Assembly (NCBI RefSeq): GCF_024679245.1
Contig: NC_090179.1
Location: forward strand, 680,501 to 744,500
Length of the DNA: 64,000 nucleotides
Origin: Pseudorasbora parva
Taxonomy: Eukaryota; Chordata; Actinopteri; Cypriniformes; Gobionidae
Direction: 5' to 3'
Shown: positions 46,127-56,703 of the stretch, in pieces
Layout of the letters: every line of letters begins with the position of its first letter
Numbering within the stretch: position 1 is the stretch's first letter
Notes under the pieces: model-generated
Seen by the model: the letters and a program-made list of their open reading frames with translations, nothing else
What the model was told of the DNA's origin: nothing
Databases searched by the model: none
Made by a program: the position numbers and the translations under genes

Positions 46127-46252
46127 TAATGTCCACCCAGCCGGTTGTTATCGCAGAATAAACCCCTTCAGAGTGACGCTCCGCTTCGCGTCGGGGTCCT
46201 GAACACTCTGTCGGGGTTAATTCTGCGATAACAACCGGCTGGGTGTACATTA
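46127..46252. repeat. long hairpin with about 40-bp arms
   Basis: CACCCAGCCGGTTGTTATCG plus CAGAATAAACCCC at 46134 is matched in inverse at 46212-46245; the arms include CAGAGTG/CACTCTG. The loop is GC-rich (GACGCTCCGCTTCGCGTCGG). Confidence 0.8.
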
Positions 46253-46254
46253 TC

Positions 46255-47324
46255 CCTTACTTATCATGTGTCAGGCAATCCCAAAGCTAGTATTGGTCAT
46301 CTATGAGTATTTTTTGACCATCTAGCATAAGTCACACTCATCAATATCTGTCCACAGTAAACGTTAAAGCTGGGCGAACATTACACAGTGTGGTTTTTGC
46401 TGTCATATGAGCTCGCAGACCATTTTTTTCTCACGCTTGGACATCGTGGATGCTCGTATTGTTGTGACTCGCAGCATGTGAGCTGAAATACAAGACGAGC
46501 CGAGCATGTTTCTCGCACCTCTCGATCTCACAATATTTTTTAAACATAAAAAGTCATAAACTTTCACCAGCGTATGGCTGTCCCCTATTGCCAAATCATG
46601 CCCAACCATGTCAGATAGGCTAGATCTATGAGTATTATTATGCTAAAGACATTTTAGTGATCACATATATATATCTGTCACTATATATATCTGGAAGAAG
46701 ATATAATATTTTCACCAGCCGCCACTGCATATATTGTTCTTGTATGGAATGACTAACCAAAATGATCAATCGGACTTGCTGTCAAAGTAAGCCATAAGAT
46801 GTAGAAAGTGCTCAACAAACGTTTAATTCAGAGTTGATATTTCAACGTTGTATCATTATTCATGTATCAACTCTTTTTCAACAGTTAATTGATCAGCATT
46901 GTTTAGACGTTGTTCCAACGTTATTTTTCTACTGATATATTTCAACAAAATTTTTAAAAGTCATGGTTGTAAAAATAATGTTGATTTGACGTACAACTCA
47001 AAACTTGTTGATATTTCTATGTTGAATTCTTAGTGAGTTAACAACACCAATTCAACTATTTGGTGTTCAACGTTGTTTTGACGTTGAAACAATGTTTTTT
47101 CATAAACTGACATTATTTCAACTACATTTAAACGTTTAAAGTCAGTCGAATGCCAGCTGGGTAGTAGCCTCTTCCTTTGTACTCACCTCGTATAGCTAAA
47201 TGCTCAAAGATATCGCTCCCTTATAAAGCTTCAGTGTCATTAGCAGTGTTTGGTATACAGCATACAAATCCCAGATACTTCCACTGTATTTGAACTGCAC
47301 TAAAGTCTCTCCTCTCCTCCACAG
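46255..47324. other. intron end with TTCAACGTT-rich repeat (46800-47165)
   Basis: Short motifs such as CAACGTTG, GTTGAAAC and TTCAACGTTG recur in both orientations between 46800 and 47165, a known style of dispersed fish repeat. 46255-46800 shows nothing recognisable. A pyrimidine-rich acceptor (TCTCTCCTCTCCTCCACAG) precedes exon 2. Confidence 0.5.
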
Positions 47325-47660
47325 GTGTTTGTGGTAGTGGGTGTTTTCTTTGTAAGTTTTGCACCCTTCCACCTGGCCCGAATCCCTTACACCCTCAGTC
47401 AGACCCGGGATACTTCTACCCAGTGCTGGGCCCAAAACCAGCTATATTTTGCCAAAGAGATCACACTCTGGATATCCTCTACTAACGTGTGCCTGGACCC
47501 TCTCATTTATGTTTTCCTGTGTCGAGTCTTCCGTAAGAAGCTTACAGCCACACTGAGCCGCCGTCCACTCCCACTGGGGTCTCTGACAGAGACCTCCACC
47601 AGAATGGAGATGCCAAACAGAGGCCATTGTAACACAAATCTGGATTTAAGTCATCATTAA
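47325..47660 (+). CDS. p2ry13: P2Y purinoceptor, P2RY13-like, coding exon 2 (residues 235-345)
   Basis: Starts in phase 0 after CCACAG with VFVVVGVFFVSFAPFHLARI (TM6). It contains the FHLAR motif that corresponds to the nucleotide-contacting His/Arg of P2Y12-group receptors, then YTLSQTRD and the extracellular Cys in TQCWAQNQL. TM7 has LDPLIYVFLC, the DPxxY form of NPxxY. The tail (TATLSRRPLPLGSLTETSTR) ends at TAA 47658-47660. Joined to exon 1 the protein is 345 residues, normal for the group. The tail lacks an obvious PDZ ligand. Confidence 0.85.
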   Translation: MFVVVGVFFVSFAPFHLARIPYTLSQTRDTSTQCWAQNQLYFAKEITLWISSTNVCLDPLIYVFLCRVFRKKLTATLSRRPLPLGSLTETSTRMEMPNRGHCNTNLDLSHH

Positions 47661-47834
47661 CGTCCTTCTCTTCCTCCTGTGGCTGTTACGAGGTTCAAGG
47701 GTTCATAAAAATACACTGCAAAAAAGAATTTTCATAATCATTATATTTATCCAGCACAAATATTTAAAAGTAGATATTGTCATTGGAATTGTGTTCTGAA
47801 GTGTACGGAGGAGCAGAACTAACACACACACGCA

Positions 47835-47902
<68 letters not shown>

Positions 47903-48860
47903 GAAAGACACACAAACACACACACACACACACACAAAATCCCTTATCTTGCCAGTACCACATGTTGTCTTTCTTGCCATCCGACCTGGCAAAAAAAAAA
48001 AAAAACTTGAAAAAGTTTGTAAAACTTTTTTTTTTTTTTAGTTTTAAAAACAAAGCTAAAAAAATCTAAATATTGAAATCACCTTTAAAGTTGTCCAAAT
48101 GAAGTCCTTAGCAATGCATATTACTGCTAATAGTTCATGTTTTATATATTTATGGTAGGTAATTTACACAATATCTTCATGGAACATGATTTTTAATATC
48201 CTAATGATTTTTGGCATTAAAGAAAAATGTATTTTGACCCATACAATGCACATGGCCTATGACTGGTTCTGTGCTTCTAAAACACTTAATAATAGTAATT
48301 AATGATAAATTGCACATTTACTAATACACTATTACAATCAAAAGTTATTGTATGTTGATATTGTTTAATGAACCTGAGCTCACATGAACTAACAATGAGC
48401 TTTAATTAAATTATGTTACCTAATGAGACCTATTGTAAACTGTCACTGAAAATGTTACAGTAAATTTTTCAATACATTTTTTTTGGGATAGGCATGAACC
48501 AAACATGAATGTCAACTCATGAAATATATCAGTGTTAGAAAAACATTGACAGGGTTATTTTCAATGTCCTTAAGTGTGCGTTATTATTAGAAACCACAGC
48601 AGTTTTTAGTTCCCTTACAGTTATCTTGCCCTGAACGTTTCCTCTTTCTATGAGAAGTTTTTTTTTTTTTTTTTTTTTTTGGGTAGTCATTGGTCGATGA
48701 ACTGTATATATATGTTTCATAACGGTGGTTTTGAATTTATAAGTAAAATAAAGTTTGAGATTAACTATACTTGAATATAAATTATGCCTACCAGTTGAGT
48801 ATACAAAGTATAGTTGTAGCATTTTTTGCTTTTCCTGAACAAAATAAACAAGTTTTAATG
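47661..48860 (+). other. 3' flank and probable 3' UTR of the P2Y receptor gene
   Basis: AATAAA hexamers occur at 48747-48752 and 48843-48848, either of which could end the transcript. The stretch includes a (CA)n tract and poly-A and poly-T runs. No other gene seen. Confidence 0.4.
47822..47936. repeat. (CA)n / (CACG)n compound microsatellite
   Basis: CACGCACG units pass into CA repeats with GACAGAAAGA interruptions. It lies in the probable 3' UTR. Confidence 0.9.
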
Positions 48861-49558
48861 TATATGTAGGCAATCATTTTTTTGTGTGTAAAAAAAATAT
48901 TTTTGTGACTTTATCCTCTTTGCTCAGTAATGGCAAATATCCCTGCTCCCAGCATCAGTTTTTTACTAGTTTCAGCCTGATGCAGTTCTCATCTTCACAT
49001 CCAGCTCCACGTTGTTTAAATATCAAATGCACTGGCACATCTGATCCCCCATCAGAGAGAGAGAGAGAGTGAGAGTGAGAGTGAGAGAGAGAGTGTGTGT
49101 GTGTGTGTGTGTGTGTTCCCCCATGGGCGTCTGGGATAAACCAGGAGTGTTCAGGAACATTGTTCGAGCGGTGATATCGTGAGGAACTGAAAACCACTGA
49201 CCATTGACCAACACACACCTGCTCTAAAGTCAATAGTGCAGTATTTCAGTGTTATTTAAAGGGTGTGTTAGTAAAATAAGCCTTTAGGCGGGTGCCTGTA
49301 TTATTGTGTACATACAGTAAAGATAAAAATGCCTATATGTCATAATGGATAGTCATTGCGTGTATCCGAATTATCTAATTGCATTAATGACAAATGATCA
49401 ATGTCCAATCGTGGCAAAACACACGTGTGTTTAAACTGACTCGTTTTAACATGATTTAACACGACTCATTTTAACAAATTATCCGTGTTTCTGTGTTTTC
49501 AATGTTAGATGCTAGGGAGTGCTATTACACATCTCCTGATTGAGAACTGAATCTCCTG
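48861..49558. other. intergenic with (GA)n(GT)n at 49051-49116
   Basis: The compound GA-GT tract is bounded by CCCCCATCAG and TTCCCCCATGGG. No coding motif in the short ORFs. Confidence 0.5.
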
Positions 49559-50136
49559 GGCTGCGTTTCCCAAAAACCATTGTAAGCCTGAGTTGATCCT
49601 AGAGACCATTGGTGACAATTGTTCTATAATCAACTTAAAGGGTTAGTTCACCCAAAAATTTAATTGATGTCATTAATGACTCACCCTAATGTCTTCCACA
49701 CCCGTAAGACCTTCGTTCATCATCAGAACACAGTTTAAGATATTTTATATTTTAGTCCCAGAGCATATTGCAGTAATACATTTTGGTCCAAAAATATCAA
49801 AAACTACGATTTTATTCAGCATTGTCTTCTCCTCCATGTGCCTCCAAAAAGAATCAAACGGTTATTGAATCAGTGAATCGATCAATGATTCAGGTCGCCA
49901 ATGTCACGTGATTTCAGCAGTTTGGCAGTTTGACGCGAACCGAACTGCTGAAATCATGTGAAATTGGCGACCCAACCAATTTATATTTAAAATATAAAAT
50001 ATCTTAAACTGTGTTCTGATGATGAACGAAGGTCTTACGGGTGAGGAACGACATAAGGGTGAGTCATTAATGACATCAATTTCATTTTTGGGTGAACTAA
50101 CCCTTTAAGCTTACGATGATTTTGGGAAACGCAGCC
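49559..50136. mobile_element. small palindromic MITE split by a TTAA element
   Basis: Ends GGCTGCGTTTCCCAAAA and TTTTGGGAAACGCAGCC. Without the insert it is only about 110 bp. The insert sits at TTAA in ...CAACTTAAGCTTACG..., and removing it with one TTAA restores a near palindrome (GTAAGC...GCTTAC). Confidence 0.8.
49639..50104. mobile_element. foldback MITE with TTAA duplication, 466 bp
   Basis: Begins AGGGTTAGTTCACCCAAAAA and ends TTTTTGGGTGAACTAACCCT; TTAA lies at 49635-49638 and 50105-50108. The arms extend past GACTCACCCT and CGTAAGACCTTCGTTCATC for about 120 bases. This terminus is extremely common in cyprinid genomes and is of piggyBac/Kolobok type by its TTAA duplication. Confidence 0.9.
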
Positions 50137-50188
50137 ATGATCAAAACAGGAAAAGAAGGCACAATATATATATCGAAGCGATCATATA

Positions 50189-51829
50189 CAGTCCCTGACA
50201 AAAGTCTTGTCGCTTGTGTACAAACTGACCTAAAGTGCCGCTGAATTATATTTCTAATCAAGATTTTTTTACAAGAAATGGCTCATTTTAATCCCACCAG
50301 CTTTTGTGATAATGTTTCAGTGAAAAACTAAACTTTCAAAAAGTATTCTAATATTCACAGCTTGGTAAAGCCCATTGAGTCAATTTTTGCAAAGACATAA
50401 GTGTTGTCACCTTGTCATATGAGCTTCACCTGTGACTAATAATGGATCAATTAGGTCTCAAGTGTGTATAAAAAGAACCCCAGTACGCTAGACCTGCACA
50501 TCAACTTCAACTAGACCTCTGCAAACATGCCTAAGATTCACCCTGAGACTAAAGTTTTGATTATCATGAGGCTGAAGACCAGATCCACTGCTGATGTGGC
50601 AGACACCTTCAATGTGTCTCAGCCTCGAGTACAGAGGATAAAAAAAAAGATTTGAAGAGACTGGAGACGTTTTTGACAAGCCAGGTCAGGCAGACCCCGC
50701 AAGACAACTGCTCGAGAGGACCGTTTGTTGGCTCGAAAATCCAAGGCCAGCCCATTTTCCACTGCAGCAGAGCTCCACAAGACCTGGTCACCTGAAGTCC
50801 CTGTGTCAACCAGAACAGTTTGTCAGATTCTGTCTCGAAATGCCCTCCATGGTCGAATCAGTGCCCAGAAGCCAGCACTAAACAAAAGACAATTGAAAAA
50901 CCGTGTGGCATTTGCCAAGGCCCACAGCCTGCTAAAAGGATGGACGCAGGAAAAGTGGCAGAAGGTGGATTTTTCAGATGAATCTTCTGTTGAATTACAC
51001 CACAGTCGCTGCAAATATTGCAGGAGACCTACTGGAGCCAGAATGGATCCGAGATTCACCCAGAAAACAGTGAAGTTTGGTGGTGGAAAAATCATGGTCT
51101 GGGGTTACATCGAGTATGGGTGTGTGCGAGAGATCTGCAGGGTGGAAAGCAACATCAATAGTCTAAAATACCAAGAAATCTTAGCTACCTCTTATATTCC
51201 CAACCATAAAAGAGGCCAAATTCTGCAGCAGGACGGTGCTCCATCGCATACTTCCATCTCCACATCAAAGTTCCTCAAGGCGAAGAAGATCAAGATGCTC
51301 CAGGATTGGCCAGCCCAGCCACCAGACATGGACATCATTGAGCATATGTGGGGTAGGATGAAAGAGGACGCATGGAAGACGAAACCAAAGAATATTGATG
51401 AACTCTGGGAGGCATGCAAGACTGCTTTCTTAGCTATTCCTGATGACTTCATCAATAAATTGTATGAATCCTTGCCAAACCGCATGGATGCAGTCCTTCA
51501 AGCTCATGGAAGTCATACAAGATATTACATTTGGATCTCAAAGCACCACAACTTAATTTGCTGACATATTTTTGTATTTGCAGTAAATTTGTTCAATTTC
51601 TGTATAGGCGACAAAACTTTTGTTTTGCCAAAATTTGACCTTTCTGTTTTGATTAAATGATAAATATTTTTTCTGTGAAAATTATTTATTTCAGTGCGTT
51701 AAACATCATTTGGGAGGGTTTTAGCTTTTCATATGAGCTATTTCTAACACCAATGAATTAATTAAAAGTCAAATTAATATCAGGTATTTCTAGAAAATAG
51801 ATAAGCGACAAGACTTTTGTCAGGGACTG
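50189..51829 (+). mobile_element. complete Tc1-like transposon, 1641 bp
   Basis: Perfect 27-base terminal inverted repeats starting CAGTCCCTGACAAAAGTCTT, flanked by TA on both sides (50187-50188 and 51830-51831), as for the Tc1/mariner superfamily. It contains one transposase gene, broken by two small indels. Intact ends and short divergence suggest a fairly young insertion. Confidence 0.95.
50527..51564 (+). pseudogene. Tc1-like transposase with two frameshifts
   Basis: The N-terminus starts MPKIHPETKVLIIMRLKTRS with a helix-turn-helix (ADVADTFNVSQPRVQRIKK). A 9-A run at 50640-50648 carries one extra A, shifting the frame. About 45 bases later one base is missing (near 50685), and the original frame returns (REDRLLARKSKASPFS). 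From 50725 the frame is open to 51564. Catalytic residues lie in FSDESS, QQDGAPSHTS and IIEHMWGRMKEDAW. I count 35 residues between the second Asp and the Glu, against 34 in standard Tc1. It would bind the terminal repeats and cut and paste the element; this copy cannot make full-length protein. Confidence 0.9.
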
Positions 51830-52337
51830 TATAAGCAGATGCATGTGTAAAAAAAAAAAAGTGATCATCAACATTAAAACTCAAATGCCTAATGTTAGTG
51901 AATGAAATGTGGACCCAAGTTGAGCTCCAGGACTGAAGCATTAGAGGTGTTAATGGACTCGATCTACTCCATCTGTGTTTGATCATCTCTGAATCTGATC
52001 TGGATATGGTCTGTCACAAAAACTTTTTCTTTGCTTTTTGTTCAAAATGTTGCTTTTTTATGAAACTTACCAATATTCAAGTGTTGATAAAAAAGAAAGC
52101 TAGAGAAAAAGTTGTTGTTTTTTTAAGCAGAGGATTAGCTCTTTCCTTTGATATATTGCATGCTCAGATATTCTAACCTTTCTGCCACACTGATCTTTAT
52201 GCCACACTGTGTGTTATTTTTCACCGATACTGCGCCTAGGAAATCAAATTTGGCAGCGGACATTCAAAAGTACTGATGGTGCTTCTCCTTGTCCGTTGCA
52301 TAGCCTACATCTCCTGCACCAACGTACTAAACTTCCT
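51830..52337. other. intergenic, no recognised gene
   Basis: AT-rich; the ORF at 51979-52176 has no motif. It includes sequence flanking the Tc1 insertion. Confidence 0.35.
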
Positions 52338-53365
52338 GGGCCCTATCTTGCACCCAGCGCAATTGACTTTGTACACCAACGCATGTGTCATTCCTATTTT
52401 GCACCCGCGCAAAGCGCGCTTTTCCCTCCACAGAAGCACGTCGCTAAACTAGTGAATGAACTTGCGCTCCCTGGGCGGTTCAGCGCAAAAAAGGAGGCGT
52501 GTTCCGGCGCTAACAATCCCTGGTGCTATTTTGCTGTTCCATTAAACAATTGCGCCACTGACCAGAAAAAACCTAGTCTAAAGTCAGCGGAGCGTTGCGC
52601 GTTGTTCATTATGCTATTTTAAGGGCGCATGCTTGACCATAATGTATAGCGTGCACAACGCGCATACACTTTGCTCATGTCATCTACACAGATGCAACAG
52701 TTATTTTTGCAAATCATAAATTGTTACACTAAAAAAATATTAACACATGAGATGACGGAAATCATTGTGGTGTGCCCCGAAGATGTGAAAAAATAGGCAT
52801 AAATCTAGCTTACAAATTATTCAGGCTAATTGTAGTAATTAAGGATCAGACCTGTTTGCCCAATAGTGGCCAGATATATATGTATATAAGGACATCTGAC
52901 ATTGGTTTGTCTGTCAAGAACCAGGAGAAGAAAAAAAAATTGACTGAAAAACTGTTTAACCAACGCCTGTTTAACCGACGCTATTTTGGGTGGGTTTCTC
53001 CCATCCCCATACAACACAACTTCTCTGTCTTTCACTGCTCTTACAAGAACATCAGTCACGTCGGCTGTGAACCGCTCCTGGCGTGCGCCTGGTAAATACG
53101 CCATAATAATAGCGATCCATAATGGAACTTGCGCACTTGCTTTTAAAGGGAATGTTGGATGACGCTCTGATTGGTTTATTCACGTTACGCCCAAACCACA
53201 CCTATGAATAATGAAGCTACTTCAGACCAACCCATTTTAGATTTGCGCCGGGCGCAAGAGCCATTTATCCCGCCGGGAAAATAGCAACAGCGCCGAGACC
53301 CGCCCACAAAGTTACTTGCGCTTCGCGCTTTGACGCTTGCGTTTCAGATCGTTAAAATAGGGCCC
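52338..53365. mobile_element. MITE with GGGCCCTAT termini, about 1.03 kb
   Basis: Left GGGCCCTATCTTGCACCCAG, right GTTAAAATAGGGCCC. Flanked by CCT on both sides (52335-52337 and 53366-53368), a 3-bp duplication. Interior rich in GCGCAAGT and CTTGCGC motifs with CAATCAGAGCGTCATC, a very common cyprinid repeat of PIF/Harbinger type. No transposase. Confidence 0.75.
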
Positions 53366-53936
53366 CCTGTGTTTGGTCCTGTTCCCATCAGTTGCCAAAA
53401 ACACCCCTTTCTTGCTCTACTTTTCTTCTTTTTCTTATTCTGATGAAACATTTGTTGTTTATGTGGCTATTTAAAGCTCCACTGTGTGATATTTTCCCCC
53501 ATCTAGCGGTGTAAAGGTATATGACCATCCAGTGAACAATAGTTTCTGTTCCTCTCAATTCTGATTTCATTTCAACTCCTACGGTGGCTGATTGAGTCCA
53601 AGATTAACATGGCAATCCCCCTCTTCACATTCGACACGGTGCCATCGAGTGTTAAAACGCGAAAGGCGAAGCTTGAATTTACGGGTATGTCCCTCTTTGG
53701 CTAATGTACTGTCAAGATTGAGGGGCACGAAACGACCTAAATCTACTTGAAGTAGTTTGGATTGCTCTCTCACTGAATCATCTGAAGAGATTTCTCAGTC
53801 AGTAAAATAAACAGAGTATTGAGAGAACAACCAGTGCTGTTTTTCAGTAGTTTTCTTCTGTGAACATGCACTAAATAGAGGTGTCTGACAATTTTGTTGC
53901 TTTTTACAGTTTTCAGATTTAAAAATGTTTCAAATG
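53366..53936. other. intergenic; MITE-like phrase near 53475
   Basis: GCTCCACTGTGTGATATTTT and CATCTAGCGGTGTAAAGG resemble a dispersed fish repeat. ORFs on the minus strand (53388-53773) have no recognised motif. Confidence 0.35.
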
Positions 53937-54356
53937 GCTAGAGATACACTGATCAGGTATAACATTAAGACACTGTCCGGTGAAGGAAATAACACTGATT
54001 ATGTCTTCTTCATGGCTCCTGTTAGTGGGTGGGATATATTGGGCAGCAAGTGAACATTTTGTCCTCAAAGTTGGTGTGTTAGAAGTAGGAAAACAGGAGG
54101 TCCGATCAACAGATGAACTACTGGAGTTCAAATTTTTTTTGGAGACAAAAATGTGTGAGAATACACAGAGCATCTCAGTTTGTTGCGTATGGGGCAGCAT
54201 AGCCACTGACCAGTCAGTGCATGTGCCCATGCTGACCCCTGACCCCGCCAAAAGCACCAACAGTGGCACGTGAGCATCAGAACTGGACCACGGAGCAATG
54301 GAAGAAGGTGGCCTTGTCTGAGGAATCACGTGTTCTTTTACATCACGTGGATGGCC

Positions 54357-54394
<38 letters not shown>

Positions 54395-54600
54395 CTTACC
54401 TGGGGAACACATGGCCCCAGGATGCACTATGGAAAGAAGGCGAGCTGGCGGAGGCAGTGTGATGCACCTTTTCTCGAGGTGGCAAGAACAAGAACAAAGT
54501 TCGTTCTGGCAGTACATTCCATACTTCACGAGAAAAGCAGGTGCCGATCATCTGCGTTTCTCCACACTAACCCGGCCCACATTAAATGTCTGACCAATCA
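53937..54600 (+). pseudogene. second Tc1-like element, internally deleted
   Basis: Starts with GATACACTGATCAGGTATAA and GTTAGTGGGTGGGATATATT, the 5' region of a common fish Tc1-like family. After a deletion of the N-terminal domain it encodes CVWGSIATDQSVHVPMLTP, then, frameshifted, REHQNWTTEQWKKVALSEES with the first catalytic Asp position replaced (SEES for SDES). A GT tract lies in the middle, followed by LTWGTHGPRMHYGKKASWRR. It ends before the second and third catalytic residues. A different family from the copy at 50189. Confidence 0.75.
54359..54393. repeat. (GT)n grown inside a transposase coding sequence
   Basis: The tract lies between GATGGCCAG and GGCTTACCTG, where related transposases encode a short Arg/Val stretch with GTGCGTGTGCG-like codons. 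Confidence 0.8.
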
Positions 54601-54614
54601 CACAATAGTTCTCG

Positions 54615-54957
54615 TGAGGGGGTTAGCGAGGTCTGCAGTGGGAGAGAAAGTCGGGAGACGAACGGTAAGTGAGTGGGTTGGACACAAACAACCAACACCT
54701 GTTTCTCGTTTCAGTAATTGGCACGGAGAGAGTATAAAATGCCAGGAGAGACGGTAGCGAGAGAGAGACGGACTACTGACAAGAGAAACGCAACAGGAAA
54801 CCGGAAGCCCGTAACCCGGAAGTGTTTACCCCGAGTTGTTCATAATAATAATCACACGTTGTTGTGTGTGTAGAATTTGAGTTTGAGTACCAATAAATAC
54901 GTCAGCAGTCCAGCCGACCCCTGTGTCCTCTTCCTTCCTTTATACGAACTACTACAC
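54615..54957 (+). mobile_element. 5' LTR (partial) of a Gypsy-type element
   Basis: It contains TATAAAA at 54733-54739 and AATAAA at 54892-54897 and ends CTACTACAC just before a PBS. The LTR start is uncertain; TGAGGGGGTTAGCG at 54615 is a candidate. Confidence 0.6.
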
Positions 54958-54975
54958 TGGTGCCGAAACCCGGGA
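54958..54975 (+). promoter_or_regulatory. retroelement primer-binding site
   Basis: TGGTGCCGAAACCCGGGA directly follows the LTR and starts with the TGG complement of a tRNA CCA end. The tRNA was not identified. The remnant at 30652-30670 has the same site with one extra A. Confidence 0.75.
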
Positions 54976-54999
54976 GGAAGAAGGACCGTCGCCGCCGCC

Positions 55000-55643
55000 A
55001 TGCAAAGTTCGTCCTCCACGCCGCTTGCGGACATCATCGCCTCCCTCGCGGTCCTGCACCGCAAACAAAATCAGGCCCTGCTGGACTTAAGGACTGATCA
55101 AGAAAGGCGCTTCCAAGCCATCGTCCAGGCTCATCAGGAGGACCGCAAGAGGTTCCGGAGCTGGATCGATCGGGAGGTTCGCACCGAGGCCGTCGGGCAG
55201 TCCACCGCACCCATGCACGTACCGCTCCACAAAATGGGGCCCCAGAACAATCCGGAGGCCTTCCTGGAGCTCTTCCCGAAATCGGCAGAGGCATGCAGGT
55301 GGCCCTGCGAACAGTGGCCGGTGCACCTCATTCCCCTGCTCTCCGGCGAAGCCCAGGTGGCAGAGCAACAACTTCCGGTAGCGAACGTCCTGGTCTTCAA
55401 CGACCTAAAGAGGGCCATCATCCATGGGTCGGCCGGTCGCCCAAGCAACATCAGCAGCACTTCCGGTCCCTGGACTGGGGCGACACCCGTCGACCCTTCG
55501 CGATGGCCCAACAGCTCCGGGACCCTTGCCGCAAGTGGCTACTGGCCGAGGGAAGCGACGTGGATCAGGTGATCGATCTGGTGGTGCTGGAGCAATTCAT
55601 CTATCGGCTACCAAAGAAGACGGCCGAGTGGGTCCAGTGTTGA
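55000..55643 (+). pseudogene. Gypsy gag fragment, frameshifted and truncated
   Basis: ATG at 55000 in the context GCCGCCATG, 24 bases after the PBS. The N-terminus is MQSSSSTPLADIIASLAVLH with a coiled-coil-like Gln/Arg-rich helix, then HKMGPQNNPEAFLELFPKSA and WPVHLIPLLSGEAQ (capsid, SCAN-like in fish elements). A frameshift near 55430 moves the reading to MAQQLRDPCRKWLLAEGSDV and VLEQFIYRLPKKTAEWVQC, where it stops at 55641-55643. Pol is absent. Confidence 0.8.
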
Positions 55644-55914
55644 ATACTCTACAATTTTTTTTTTACCATAATTTTTTTTTAATTTCTAGAAAATAATTAG
55701 GCAACATCTTCAACAGTGTAAAGATTACTTTACTAATTATTCTTTCTAAAAAAATATTCCATTATTACTAATAACTTTCTAACTCCCATTTCATCCTCGT
55801 CCAGTTGAACAATTAAGATAGACATGAAATCGCTCTTTTAATTCTTTCAACTGAATAATATAAAATTGCAATGAATGAAATTACATCAAAAGTAGCTAAT
55901 TAAATGAAAGGGAA
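55644..55914. other. AT-rich junction between Gypsy remnant and LINE
   Basis: No motif recognised. The change from GC-rich gag to AT-rich sequence is abrupt at about 55645. Confidence 0.4.
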
Positions 55915-56181
55915 ATTTATTTACCAGGAAATAATCCCATTGAGATTCAAAATCTCTTTTTCAAGGGAGTCCTGGCCAAGACAGCAGAAAAAAAAATAAA
56001 AAAATAAAAATAAAATAAATAATAATAATGACAAACAAATTAAAAATACAATAAAATACATATACACGCAAATAACCAAAAGAAAACATTTAACACTTTA
56101 ACATCATCTCAACAAAATCACCAGCCGCACTCAATAACATCACATGTGCATTTAGTACTCAAATAGTCCTTTATCCTAGTT

Positions 56182-56676
56182 TTAAACTGTCATTGTCGGT
56201 AGATACTCAAATTTGAGCTGTTTCTGCAATGTATACCAGGAAAAAAGTGCAAAAACTTTAAAAGCACTTTCACCGAAAACAGTTCGCGTTCGTGGGATAT
56301 CATACATGATTTGCTTATATGATCTAAGATTACAATTCATAGCAGTGACTTTTGGAGTCAGAAGAGAACATAAGTAAGAAGGCAATTTACAAAGTATGGC
56401 CTTAAAAAGAAAAGTATACCAGTGCTCCAGCCTGCAATTGTGCAAAGATGGCCAACCCACACTCTCATACAAGCTACAGTGATGAGTACGGAAATTAGAA
56501 TCAGTTACAAATCTCAGTGCTGCATGATATACTGAATCCAACATTTTCAAAGAAGATTGATTTGCATGCATGTATAAAATATCACCATAATCCAGCATTG
56601 TCAAAAATGTTGTTTGTATAAGTGTCTTTCTCGTACTAAAAGAGAAACAGCCTTTGTTTCTATAATAGAACCCCAA
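56182..56676 (-). pseudogene. LINE ORF2 C-terminal domain
   Basis: GFYYRNKGCFSFSTRKTLIQ, then LDYGDILYMHA, HHCSLYESVGWPSLHNCRLE and YTFLFKAILCKLPSYLCSLL, typical of the region after the RT thumb. It joins directly, out of frame, to the RT start at 56704, so RT blocks 2-7 with the YADD motif are deleted. Confidence 0.8.
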
Positions 56677-56703
56677 CTTTACTCTAAGTGTTTATAAGTG
56701 TCT

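Larger units (their letters stand above)
35472..47324 (+). other. 11.85 kb coding intron of the P2Y receptor gene
   Basis: Bounded by GTAAAG and CTCCTCCACAG, phase 0, placed in the third intracellular loop just before TM6. It is filled with mobile elements described separately. Read-through into the intron gives a stop at 35649-35651 and a receptor truncated after TM5. Confidence 0.85.

Noticed and set aside
47690..47715. TGTTACGAGGTTC after the receptor stop as an LTR end
   Set aside because: It matches the LTR-end phrase at 30047 over only about a dozen bases and lacks a PBS or partner.
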